A DNA stretch of 14,012 nt from Ktedonobacterales bacterium (GTDB taxonomy: Bacteria > Chloroflexota > Ktedonobacteria > Ktedonobacterales > JACDGC01): assembly GCA_013815535.1 (NCBI GenBank), contig JACDGC010000033.1:1-14012 (forward strand), written 5' to 3'. Position numbers and translations under genes: made by a program. The notes beneath the pieces were generated by a model. That model was not told the origin of the DNA, did not search any database, and was given only the letters and a program-made list of their open reading frames with translations. Positions 1-7,067 of the stretch are shown here, piece by piece (positions within the stretch are counted from its first letter, which is position 1; the number at the start of each line of letters is the position of its first letter).

Positions 1-559
1 CCTCCACGGTGTCGGCATCGATGATGCCCAACGTCCCCACGCCCGCCGCCGCCAGATAATACGCCGCCGGGGAGCCGAGGCCGCCCGCGCCGATCAGCAG
101 CACCTTGGATTGCAACAGCTTCGTCTGGCCCGCCTCGCCGATTTCCGGCAACAGCAGGTGGCGGCTATAACGCTTGCGCTGGTCGGGGGTCAGCGCGACC
201 GCCTGATCCGTGCCCAGCCCCGCCTGGGTCCAGGCGGTATAGCCGCCCTTCAGCGAGCGAACGTCGGTGTAGCCCATCGCTTGCAGCGTCTGCGCTGCCA
301 ACAGCGAACGCACCCCCCCCGCGCAATAGACCACCACCGGGGTGTCGCGCTCGGGCACGGCATCTTCCACGCGGAGTTCCAAGTAACCACGGGGGATGTG
401 CACCGCACCGGCCAGATGGCCGCCATCCCATTCGTCTTGTTCGCGCACATCCAGCGCCACGACCGTCGGCTCGTGCAGCAGCGCTGCCGCCTCGGGCGGT
501 GTGACCTCGCGCACCTCTTGGCGTGCCTGCGCCAACATCGTCTGTGAAACCGCACCCAT
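1..559 (-). CDS. Rhodanese-ThiF/MoeB fusion (partial, 3' end outside window)
   Basis: Sulfur-carrier adenylyltransferase of the E1-like ThiF/MoeB/HesA family with a rhodanese domain at its N terminus. Such enzymes adenylate the C-terminal glycine of a small sulfur carrier (MoaD or ThiS type), and the rhodanese supplies persulfide sulfur. 186 residues are visible. Residues about 16-115 are the rhodanese domain, with the active-site loop CAGGVRS (Cys79) and the LDVRE motif. The ThiF domain starts at about 124: RYSRHLLLPEIG (130-141), nucleotide-binding GAGGLGSP (157-164) and IIDAD (179-183). The frame is open to base 1, so the catalytic cysteine, zinc ligands and C terminus are not seen. The ATG at 559 was chosen because an AAAGGA site lies 11 bases upstream. 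It is transcribed away from the permease operon. Whether the partner is a molybdopterin, thiamine or cysteine pathway carrier cannot be told here. Confidence 0.9.
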   Translation of the reverse strand, partial: MGAVSQTMLAQARQEVREVTPPEAAALLHEPTVVALDVREQDEWDGGHLAGAVHIPRGYLELRVEDAVPERDTPVVVYCAGGVRSLLAAQTLQAMGYTDVRSLKGGYTAWTQAGLGTDQAVALTPDQRKRYSRHLLLPEIGEAGQTKLLQSKVLLIGAGGLGSPAAYYLAAAGVGTLGIIDADTVE

Positions 560-668
560 ATGTGAAATTGTCCTTTGTGTGTATGCTCAGCCATGCGGCG
601 ACCCAAGGGAGATGGCAGGTCGCGCGTGTTCATTCGTTGCCGGAATAGCCGACAACGCTATATAGCAG

Positions 669-698
669 ATTATAGTAACTTTTGGTAACTGCGGTCAA
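669..698 (-). promoter_or_regulatory. Sigma-70-type promoter for the rhodanese-ThiF gene
   Basis: On the minus strand TTGACC (698-693) and TATAAT (674-669) are separated by 18 bases: five of six and six of six consensus bases. Transcription would start near 660, giving a leader of about 100 bases. The spacer contains two copies of GTAACT (675-680 and 685-690, plus-strand reading) and a palindrome GCTATATAGC lies at 657-666 by the predicted start, so a repressor could bind here. Seen in sequence; activity is inferred. Confidence 0.65.
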
Positions 699-785
699 GT
701 GAGCCAGCGCGCGACTAATAGGCCCCCGTTGGGGTGGCGCGCCAGCGTCTTTGTCGCCCGAGACATTCATCCGGTTCCCGGCGTA

Positions 786-814
786 TTCCATAACAAAGAG
801 ACGTTTGCTATAAT
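786..814 (+). promoter_or_regulatory. Candidate promoter of the permease operon
   Basis: A perfect TATAAT at 809-814 is the best -10 element upstream of the permease genes. The hexamer 17 bases before it (TTCCAT, 786-791) is a poor -35, so the promoter may need an activator or an extended contact. The predicted start near 820 leaves a leader of about 60 bases before the chosen start codon. Confidence 0.45.
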
Positions 815-819
815 GCCAG

Positions 820-849
820 CCATGCAAGCATGGGCGCTGTGCTAGCGCC
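820..849 (+). promoter_or_regulatory. Two adjacent inverted repeats in the permease operon leader
   Basis: CCATGC-AA-GCATGG (820-833) sits on the predicted transcription start and would suit a dimeric regulator. It overlaps at one base the hairpin GGCGCT-gtgct-AGCGCC (833-849) in the leader. Both are seen directly; a regulatory role is inferred. Confidence 0.3.
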
Positions 850-881
850 GACTCCGCGAATGGGAAATGAGGGAAAACGCT

Positions 882-1841
882 ATGGGAGACGAACCTCGAG
901 ATGCTGTGGCGCTCACCGAAGTGGAGGCAGAGGAGCGTACGCGCGGCAATAGCTTTTTGCGTCGCTTTGCGCGGCAGCCCCTGGCGGTGCTCGGCTGTTT
1001 CGTGCTGCTCTTCATGGTCACCATCGCCGTCTTCGCGCCGTTTATCTCGCGCGGTGTCACGCCTCATACGCTCGAAGGTAATGTCATCAGTAATCCATTT
1101 TTCTTGCAGCCCAATTTGCAGCCGACCTTCGATGATTTCCCCCTCCGCATCTTTGGGCTGACGACCTTGGCCGACTTTCGCCAATCAGTGTTGGTTGAGT
1201 TGGTCTATGGCGCACGCACGACGCTCTTCATCGCCTTTGGTGGGGCGGCCATCGCGTCGGCCATTGGCATCGTCGTTGGCAGTCTCAGCGGCTATTATGG
1301 CGGCGTGGTGGATGCCTTCTTGATGCGGGTGACTGATGTCTTTTTGTCTTTTCCCTTCTTTCCCTTGATGTTCGCCATCCTCATCGCGACGAATTCGCAG
1401 CCCACCTCCATCAGCTTTTTGGTGGTGGTGTTTGGGCTGGCGGCATGGCCACAAACCGCGCGGCTTTTGCGCGCCCAGATGCTGTCGCTGCGCACCCAGA
1501 GCTATGTCGAGGCCGCCCAGGTGGCGGGGGTCAGCGAGGGGCGCATCATCTTTCGGCATCTCTTGCCCAATGCCTTTGCACCCGTGGTCACCAGCATCAC
1601 GCAAAATATCGCCAACATTCTCATCGCTGAGGCGACCTTAGAGTATCTGCAACTCATCAACCTGCAGGCGCACTACACCTACACCTGGGGTTCGATGATT
1701 GGCCAAGGTGAGCGCTATCTGCTGCAAAATGTCTGGGGGTGGACCTTCTTTCCGGGGCTGTGCATCGTTTTGACCGTGCTTGCGGTCAGTTATATCGGTG
1801 AGGGGCTGCGTGACGCGGTCGATGTACGGGGCCAATCATAG
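882..1841 (+). CDS. ABC transporter permease, DppC/OppC-like
   Basis: Inner-membrane subunit of a peptide/nickel-type (binding-protein-dependent) ABC transporter. The 319-residue product has a first helix at about 33-56, an outside stretch (57-105) and about five more helices. The cytoplasmic EAA loop at 207-233 (YVEAAQVAGVSEG...HLLPNAFAPV) is the docking site for the ATPase and is well conserved, as are the family's EATLEYL (250-256) and TWGSMI (268-273) stretches. The ATG at 882 was preferred to the in-frame ATG at 867 because GAGGGA lies 8 bases before it; the earlier start would add only five residues. It is first in a two-gene operon, 37 bases ahead of a DppB-like partner. That order (C then B) is the reverse of the common one. 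No solute-binding protein or ATPase gene is present nearby, so the substrate is unknown. Confidence 0.9.
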   Translation: MGDEPRDAVALTEVEAEERTRGNSFLRRFARQPLAVLGCFVLLFMVTIAVFAPFISRGVTPHTLEGNVISNPFFLQPNLQPTFDDFPLRIFGLTTLADFRQSVLVELVYGARTTLFIAFGGAAIASAIGIVVGSLSGYYGGVVDAFLMRVTDVFLSFPFFPLMFAILIATNSQPTSISFLVVVFGLAAWPQTARLLRAQMLSLRTQSYVEAAQVAGVSEGRIIFRHLLPNAFAPVVTSITQNIANILIAEATLEYLQLINLQAHYTYTWGSMIGQGERYLLQNVWGWTFFPGLCIVLTVLAVSYIGEGLRDAVDVRGQS

Positions 1842-1878
1842 GTCTGACAGGACCAGCCGGAAGAGAAGGAGTGAGAAC

Positions 1879-3441
1879 ATGGCGATCTTGGCATACTTCA
1901 TTCGGCGCGTCTTACAAGCGCTTGTCACGCTGGTGGTCATCACATATGTCGTCTTTTTCTTGACGACCCAAAATGGTGTGGCGATTTTGAGCCATCTCAG
2001 TGTCACCGACTTGTTGCCAGCCGACTACCTCATCTGGCTGCGTGACATTCTGCACGGGAACTGGGGAAACTCGAATACGACCTTTCGGCCAGTCTTGCAG
2101 ACGATTGGCGAGACGGTGCCGATCTCGTTGCTGCTGGTGGTGCCTGCGCTCATTTTGCAAGAAGTGCTGGCCATTGGCATGGGCGTGTTGCTGGCAGGGC
2201 GCTACCGTTCTTGGGGGGATCGCATCTACACGTCCGCGACCTTCGCCTTCGCGGCGATCCCGCAATTTTGGCTGGCGGTCGAGGTGGCGTTTTTCATCGG
2301 TGTGCAACTGAATTGGTTGCCGTTTCAGGGACTCATCGGCTCCAGCGCCTTGGTCTATGGCACGCCAGATTACTGGTCCTATTTTCATCTGCACACGTCT
2401 GCCGCGATCCTCGATATCCTCCGACATCTCATCTTGCCAGTGACGTTGCTGGCGCTGGTGGGTGCGGCAGCTGATAGCCAGCTCGTGCGGTTAGCCATGG
2501 TCGAAGCATTGAATCAAGAATATGTCCGCTCGGCGCGGGCCCATGGGTTGCCCCGGCGCTCGGTCGTGTGGAAGCACGCGTTTCGCAACGCCATCGTCCC
2601 CCTCATCACCAACCTCAGCGTCCAGATCCCCAACATCATCTTCCTCGGCGCGGTGATCGAGTATATCTTCCGACTGCCGGGCCTGGGGGAGTTGTTGATC
2701 ACCGCCGGCTACAACGTGCCAGGGACGGGCAAATTAAGCGCCCCACCAGCCCATGACTTTAAACTCATCAGTGGCTATTTCCTCTTGCTTGGCGTCGTCA
2801 CCGTTGTCGCCGGATTCATCGGCGACAGCCTGGCGGCCCTGGCAGACCCGCGCATCCGCAGCGATGCCAGCAGCGGCGTCACCCAGGCGATCTCGCCGCA
2901 GTGGTCAACGCGGCGTGTGGTGAGCGTTGGCCGCGCTTCGTTGACGACGGGGCGCGTTGCCGTGGCGGCCCTGGTGCTGGCCGTCAGCCTCTGCCTGGGG
3001 CTCTCGGTTCAACATTTGCTGGCACCTCCGCCGACGCTCGCGGGCACGTGGGTCGGTGAATCCTTCAACGGCTCATCGATCTATGTCCAGCCATTGCCAA
3101 TGCTGATCCAATTTCAAGAGATCTATAATGGGCCGCTGGAGCATAGCCGCTTGCAAGGCACGGTGCGTTTTTGTGATAACCTCTATGACCCCAAGACTCC
3201 GCTACGGCAGTTGACGGGGTCAGCCGATAAATCGACCTTTGCCATCGATTTCTCGGACACGACCTCGGTGTACGATGCTGGGGGCAGCTATGCCGACGCG
3301 CATGGTGCCATCAGGCTCAATGGCTTTTTCGGCCAGCGACCGCTGCCGGGGACCATTTCGTCGGGGTACGACCAACTTCGTCTCGTGTTTCATCGCGGGA
3401 CGTTCGCTGAATTTCAGCAGGCATGCAAGGCAAGTTCCTAG
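1879..3441 (+). CDS. DppB/OppB-like ABC permease with extra helix and C-terminal outside domain
   Basis: A 520-residue protein. Residues 1-327 are a complete DppB-type permease: N-terminal FIRRVLQALVTL, the IWLRDILHGNWGNS stretch (52-65), the EAA loop (214-243, EYVRSARAHGLPRRS...HAFRNAIVPL), EYIFRLPGLGELL (261-273) and the family's usual ending GDSLAALADPRIR (315-327). Known DppB proteins are about 305-340 residues and stop near this point. Here a linker rich in Arg (345-359) leads to a seventh helix (about 360-378) and then about 135 residues with the look of a beta-rich domain, opening with GTWVGESFNG (389-398). With N-in/C-in topology for the six-helix core, this domain should lie outside the membrane. 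Cys432 and Cys516 could pair. AAGGAG lies 8 bases before the ATG at 1879. It forms the heterodimer partner of the preceding gene product. I do not recognise the added domain; a lipocalin-like fold is only a guess. Confidence 0.88.
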   Translation: MAILAYFIRRVLQALVTLVVITYVVFFLTTQNGVAILSHLSVTDLLPADYLIWLRDILHGNWGNSNTTFRPVLQTIGETVPISLLLVVPALILQEVLAIGMGVLLAGRYRSWGDRIYTSATFAFAAIPQFWLAVEVAFFIGVQLNWLPFQGLIGSSALVYGTPDYWSYFHLHTSAAILDILRHLILPVTLLALVGAAADSQLVRLAMVEALNQEYVRSARAHGLPRRSVVWKHAFRNAIVPLITNLSVQIPNIIFLGAVIEYIFRLPGLGELLITAGYNVPGTGKLSAPPAHDFKLISGYFLLLGVVTVVAGFIGDSLAALADPRIRSDASSGVTQAISPQWSTRRVVSVGRASLTTGRVAVAALVLAVSLCLGLSVQHLLAPPPTLAGTWVGESFNGSSIYVQPLPMLIQFQEIYNGPLEHSRLQGTVRFCDNLYDPKTPLRQLTGSADKSTFAIDFSDTTSVYDAGGSYADAHGAIRLNGFFGQRPLPGTISSGYDQLRLVFHRGTFAEFQQACKASS

Positions 3442-3453
3442 CGGTGGTGGCGC

Positions 3454-4473
3454 TTATTCCACGCCATTGCCGGTGCCGCTGTTGGGGGCGATCATGCGGC
3501 GTGCCAGGGGCAGGGCGCGGGTCCAGCCTTGGTACATCAGCGGGTGATAGACGCGGTCGAATGGCCCCACCCACGAGGATGCTTCGGGGCCAAACCCCGT
3601 CTTGAATTGCCCGATCCCTTGGGTGACCCGCCCATTGAGATCATAGAGGGCATATCCCGCGTTCTTCATTTCACGGATGGCATGCCACTTCAGCAGGGTA
3701 TTCGCCAGGGATTTCTGGCCAGCATCGCTGACCCCGCCATAAAACTCCACGGCGAATTGGCCGAAGCATGCCATCCACAGGAACGCCATCGGCACCTCCG
3801 CGACGAAGGCTACGTAAAGATATTGCTGCTCGGCACGGTAGGTTCGGTAGATATGCTCGTAATACGCGGCAGGGTGCAGGCCGAAATGCGCGCGACTGGC
3901 GGTTTCGAGATAGATCTGATAGCACGTGTTCAACCACTCCCCGGTGGTGTCGCGGACGATCTGCACGCCCTCTTTTTGGGCGTTGCGCAGATGCTGGCGC
4001 GTCTTCCCACGCATATGGGCCAGCAGATCTTCTTCTGATTGCTTCAGGTCGATGGTATAGGAATCGGTGACCTGAATCGTCTGCCCGCTGGGGATGAACT
4101 TGGCGGAGGTTAAGACATGTGGCGTGCCAGCGAACCATGCGGGGTCCACCTTGCAAAAGATTGCGCCGATACTGCGGCTATAGCGATCAACCGCTGCCAT
4201 CAGCTCCGCCAGCCCTGCGCCATCTTGCGGATCGATCACCGGACCACGAGGGATATACGTGACGGAAAGCGGCAAGCGTGGCACGCGCCGCACCAACACC
4301 TGCGCGGCAGCGCGCAGGGTGCCATCCGCCTCGGTGACGGCGATGCGCTTGGCACCCCACCCAGCGGTGCGTTTGACCTCGCCCCAGCCCCAAGTTTGCA
4401 AGGGATGGGCCTGTGGTTGTGTCGCCAGCAGGGCATCCCACTCCGTCGCGTCGGTGATGTCGCGTGCATTCAT
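3454..4473 (-). CDS. FemAB-like peptidoglycan bridge aminoacyltransferase
   Basis: A 339-residue protein of the FemA/FemB/FemX (tandem GNAT-fold) family, which transfers amino acids from aminoacyl-tRNA to the peptide of lipid II or related cell-wall precursors in the cytoplasm. Family stretches include HPLQTWGWGEVK (residues 23-34), YIPRGPV (73-79), TIDLKQSEEDLLAHM (139-153) with KTRQHLRNAQKEGV just after, EFYGGVSD in the second half, and a C-terminal YDLNGRVTQGIGQFKTGFG. The ATG at 4473 is chosen because AAAGGA stands 11 bases before it. The frame stays open upstream, but that extension reads like non-coding sequence and runs into a terminator hairpin. It converges on the permease operon with only 12 bases between stop codons. 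Amino acid and acceptor cannot be inferred; in bacteria of this type some FemAB-like proteins act on other substrates. Confidence 0.85.
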   Translation of the reverse strand: MNARDITDATEWDALLATQPQAHPLQTWGWGEVKRTAGWGAKRIAVTEADGTLRAAAQVLVRRVPRLPLSVTYIPRGPVIDPQDGAGLAELMAAVDRYSRSIGAIFCKVDPAWFAGTPHVLTSAKFIPSGQTIQVTDSYTIDLKQSEEDLLAHMRGKTRQHLRNAQKEGVQIVRDTTGEWLNTCYQIYLETASRAHFGLHPAAYYEHIYRTYRAEQQYLYVAFVAEVPMAFLWMACFGQFAVEFYGGVSDAGQKSLANTLLKWHAIREMKNAGYALYDLNGRVTQGIGQFKTGFGPEASSWVGPFDRVYHPLMYQGWTRALPLARRMIAPNSGTGNGVE

Positions 4474-4534
4474 TGGACGATGGTTCCTTTTTTTGCGGGG
4501 TTTCTCTGCCAGGGGGCGCTGTGCCACCGGGCCA

Positions 4535-4563
4535 ATCATCGCACACGGCGCGCACTTTGTCAG
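4535..4563 (-). promoter_or_regulatory. Candidate promoter of the FemAB-like gene
   Basis: On the minus strand CTGACA (4563-4558) and GATGAT (4540-4535) lie 17 bases apart: five and four consensus matches. Transcription would begin near 4528, about 55 bases before the start codon and clear of the upstream hairpin at 4597-4620. Confidence 0.35.
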
Positions 4564-4596
4564 CCACCTAGGACGAAGGGGTACTTGAGACAACAA

Positions 4597-4620
4597 TGGG
4601 GACGGCATTTGCCGTCCCCA
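4597..4620 (-). terminator. Intrinsic terminator of the AAA+/VWA operon
   Basis: A perfect 11-bp inverted repeat (TGGGGACGGCA / TGCCGTCCCCA) with a 2-base centre begins 22 bases after the VWA stop codon. On the minus strand it is followed by TTGTTGTCTC, a moderately U-rich tail. Position and GC-rich stem fit rho-independent termination; the tail is weaker than textbook. Confidence 0.65.
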
Positions 4621-4641
4621 ATCATGTCATACCCCTGGCGT

Positions 4642-6933
4642 TTAGCCCTGGCGAAAGACCTGTTTGCTGGCGAGGTAATCGACCAGCAGATATTTGCCCA
4701 GGTCTTCCGGCGCGGTGAAGAACGCGCGTCCCCGGTTGATCTGCGAAAGCTCGCTGACGAAATCCATCAAGCGCGGGTTGCGCACCAGCATAAAGGTGTT
4801 GATGGTGATGCCTTCGCGTGTGCAGCGTTGTGCCTCCACCAGCGTCTGCATGCGTGCCATCTGGCTGACGGCATCTGGATCATAGGTGTGATAGGCAAAG
4901 ACCCAATCTTTCTCGTCTTTGTTCCACATCACCGTAGGGTCGCCATCCGTCACCAGGATGATTTGCTTGTTGCCGCCTTTGTGGCGGGCCAGCAGGTGCC
5001 GCGCCAGCACCAGACCCTGGACGGTGTTGGTGCCCTGTGAATGATCGACTTCGCTGATCTCGACCAACTCTTCGCGTTTATATTCGCGCGCGTTCATCGA
5101 GAAGCCTACTACATAGAGGTTATCGCGTGGGAACTGCCCACGAATGAGCGACTCCAGCGCCACGGCCATCTTCTTGGCAGCCTGTGATGCGCCGCTGTAG
5201 AACATCGACATCGACATATCGATCATCAACACGGTCGATGCCTGAGTGATGAGTTCGGTGCGATAGACCTCGAAATCGTCGGGGGTCAGGTGCAGCGACG
5301 TCCGTGGCGCGGCAAAGACGCCCGATGATGCGGCGTTCAGATCCGTTGGCGTTCCTGGGCGCGTCACGCGTTCGCCGCGCTCGATGGCGTTCATCACCGT
5401 CCCTTGCAGATCCAGCAAGAAGGGGTCGCCAAAGACGTAGGGTTTGGTCTCGTCGGTGCGTTCACCACCCGCGCCGCGCCGCTCTGCCGCGTGCTGACCA
5501 AAGGCATCTTTGTCGAGTTGGGCGAACATATCTTGCAGCGCTTTTTGACCCACCTTGCGAATGCCCTGCGAGGTCAGTTCCCATTTGTTGCCGTTGCGTT
5601 GGATGAGGCCGGCCTCTTCCAATTCGCGCATCATGCCTTTCAGGTCGTCGAGGGCGGCGGCGTCTTCCTCTCCCATCAGGTTGCGCAGGCGCTCGTTGTC
5701 GATGCCTTCCAGGGTGCCGCCCCGGCGCGCGGCATTCATCTGGGCTTCCAATTCGTCCAGACCCTGCAACTCGCCCATCAGGCCCATCGCTTCGGTCAAC
5801 GTCACCGGTTCGTCGCCGCTGAACTTATACTTGGTGCGAAAGTCACCGCCGGGTTGCATCGCCAGCCGTTCGGCCAACTCTGCCATATCGACGCGCAAGC
5901 GGTCGTCGCCAATGATCTGGTCCATCATCTCTTGCAGTTCGCGGCGTTGATCCTCGGGCAGCGAATCCATCACGGCCTGCATCTGGGCCGAGCGGCGCTG
6001 CAAATCTTCGATCAAGTCATCCAGCGAATTGATACCCGGACCAAAGAAATCGCCATACTTTTCCATGAAGCTGTCGAAGTCCGGTTCGCGGCCCGCTTCG
6101 CGGTCGCGCAGCATCTGGTTGAGCGCCTGAATCATCTCGCGCATGCGGGCGACATCTTCGGGCGTCATCTGCTGCAACGATTGCTGCATCCCTTGGAAGA
6201 ATTGTTGCATCACTTGCTGCTGCATCATCTGCAACAACTCTTGGAACTCTTCACGCGCCTGCGCGTCCATGAAGTCATAGTCGCTCAGTTCGCGGATCTG
6301 CCCCGCCGGATCACGCGGCAGTTGATCGAGGAAATCCTGCTTCTTTTGCGCCATCTGCTCCAGCATCTTGCGCAGCGCAGCAGGATCGATGCCCTCGGGC
6401 AAGCTGCCCTGCCCCGCCTGGGGTTGACCGCCCTGCCCCGATTGGCCGCGTTGGCTCGGCTGGCCGGATTGCCCTGGCTGCCCCTGTTGGCCTTCTAGGC
6501 CCGCCTCGCCTTGTTCACCGGGTTGCTCTTGGTCGCCAGGTTGATTTCCCTGTTGACCCTGATCATCGGGGTTTTGCGGCTGGCCAGTTTCAGACAGTCG
6601 GCGCTGGATGCCCTCGCGCTCGTGTTGCTTGATGGCTTCGAGCTTCTCGCGGATGTCATCCATCACGCCGGACATATTATATCGCCCCATGCGGCTTTGC
6701 TTCTGATTCCGCAAGCGGTCGAGCATCTCGCGCAGACCCATCATGCGCTGGCCATCTTGGCCTTGCATGCCGTTCATCTGCAAGCGTTGCATGGCACCGC
6801 GCAAATCGTTGTTGCGCAGATAGTCATCGGCTAGGGCGTCGAGGATCTCGTCGGCGTCAAGCCCTTCGATGCGCTGGGAACCATCCCACCGCGAATAGGT
6901 ATGCTCTCTGTTAAAAAACCATCGCTTGAACAT
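4642..6933 (-). CDS. VWA-domain protein, partner of the AAA+ ATPase (COG4867-like)
   Basis: A 763-residue protein. The N terminus (residues 12-60, YSRWDGSQ...DADEILDALADDYL) is the hallmark of a family of large VWA proteins encoded beside ChlI/MoxR-like ATPases. Residues about 117-178 form a Gln/Gly/Pro/Glu-rich linker, and 185-480 are charged, mainly helical and rich in Gln and Met. The C-terminal VWA domain (about 566-755) has a full metal-ion-dependent adhesion site: DMSMS (572-576), GTNTVQG with the Thr (634-640) and TDGDPT (662-667). Family knowledge: VWA proteins of this sort act with their AAA+ partner in chelatase- or chaperone-like remodelling, probably in the cytoplasm; no signal peptide or membrane helix is seen. 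A GGGGG tract about 9 bases upstream supports the ATG at 6933. It lies 134 bases after the ATPase gene, same strand, and ends at a hairpin terminator. The target is unknown. Confidence 0.88.
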   Translation of the reverse strand: MFKRWFFNREHTYSRWDGSQRIEGLDADEILDALADDYLRNNDLRGAMQRLQMNGMQGQDGQRMMGLREMLDRLRNQKQSRMGRYNMSGVMDDIREKLEAIKQHEREGIQRRLSETGQPQNPDDQGQQGNQPGDQEQPGEQGEAGLEGQQGQPGQSGQPSQRGQSGQGGQPQAGQGSLPEGIDPAALRKMLEQMAQKKQDFLDQLPRDPAGQIRELSDYDFMDAQAREEFQELLQMMQQQVMQQFFQGMQQSLQQMTPEDVARMREMIQALNQMLRDREAGREPDFDSFMEKYGDFFGPGINSLDDLIEDLQRRSAQMQAVMDSLPEDQRRELQEMMDQIIGDDRLRVDMAELAERLAMQPGGDFRTKYKFSGDEPVTLTEAMGLMGELQGLDELEAQMNAARRGGTLEGIDNERLRNLMGEEDAAALDDLKGMMRELEEAGLIQRNGNKWELTSQGIRKVGQKALQDMFAQLDKDAFGQHAAERRGAGGERTDETKPYVFGDPFLLDLQGTVMNAIERGERVTRPGTPTDLNAASSGVFAAPRTSLHLTPDDFEVYRTELITQASTVLMIDMSMSMFYSGASQAAKKMAVALESLIRGQFPRDNLYVVGFSMNAREYKREELVEISEVDHSQGTNTVQGLVLARHLLARHKGGNKQIILVTDGDPTVMWNKDEKDWVFAYHTYDPDAVSQMARMQTLVEAQRCTREGITINTFMLVRNPRLMDFVSELSQINRGRAFFTAPEDLGKYLLVDYLASKQVFRQG

Positions 6934-7067
6934 CGCCCGAACCCCCTGAGCAGCCTATGAAAGTTAAGGGCTCACTGACGCAGGCGGAATGCGGCGGCGG
7001 CCCGCGAAATATGGCAGGCCCCCATCCGCATGGTTCCGCGCTACATCTCACCCCACTTGTTCTGAAC

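Noticed and set aside
4117..5040. 307-codon plus-strand frame spanning the FemAB start, a terminator hairpin and the VWA end
   Set aside because: It crosses a hairpin and two unrelated genes and has no recognisable motif.
5404..6498. 364-codon plus-strand open frame rich in Leu and His, antisense to the VWA gene
   Set aside because: Its composition is the complement of the Gln-rich true protein; no ribosome binding site or domain is visible.
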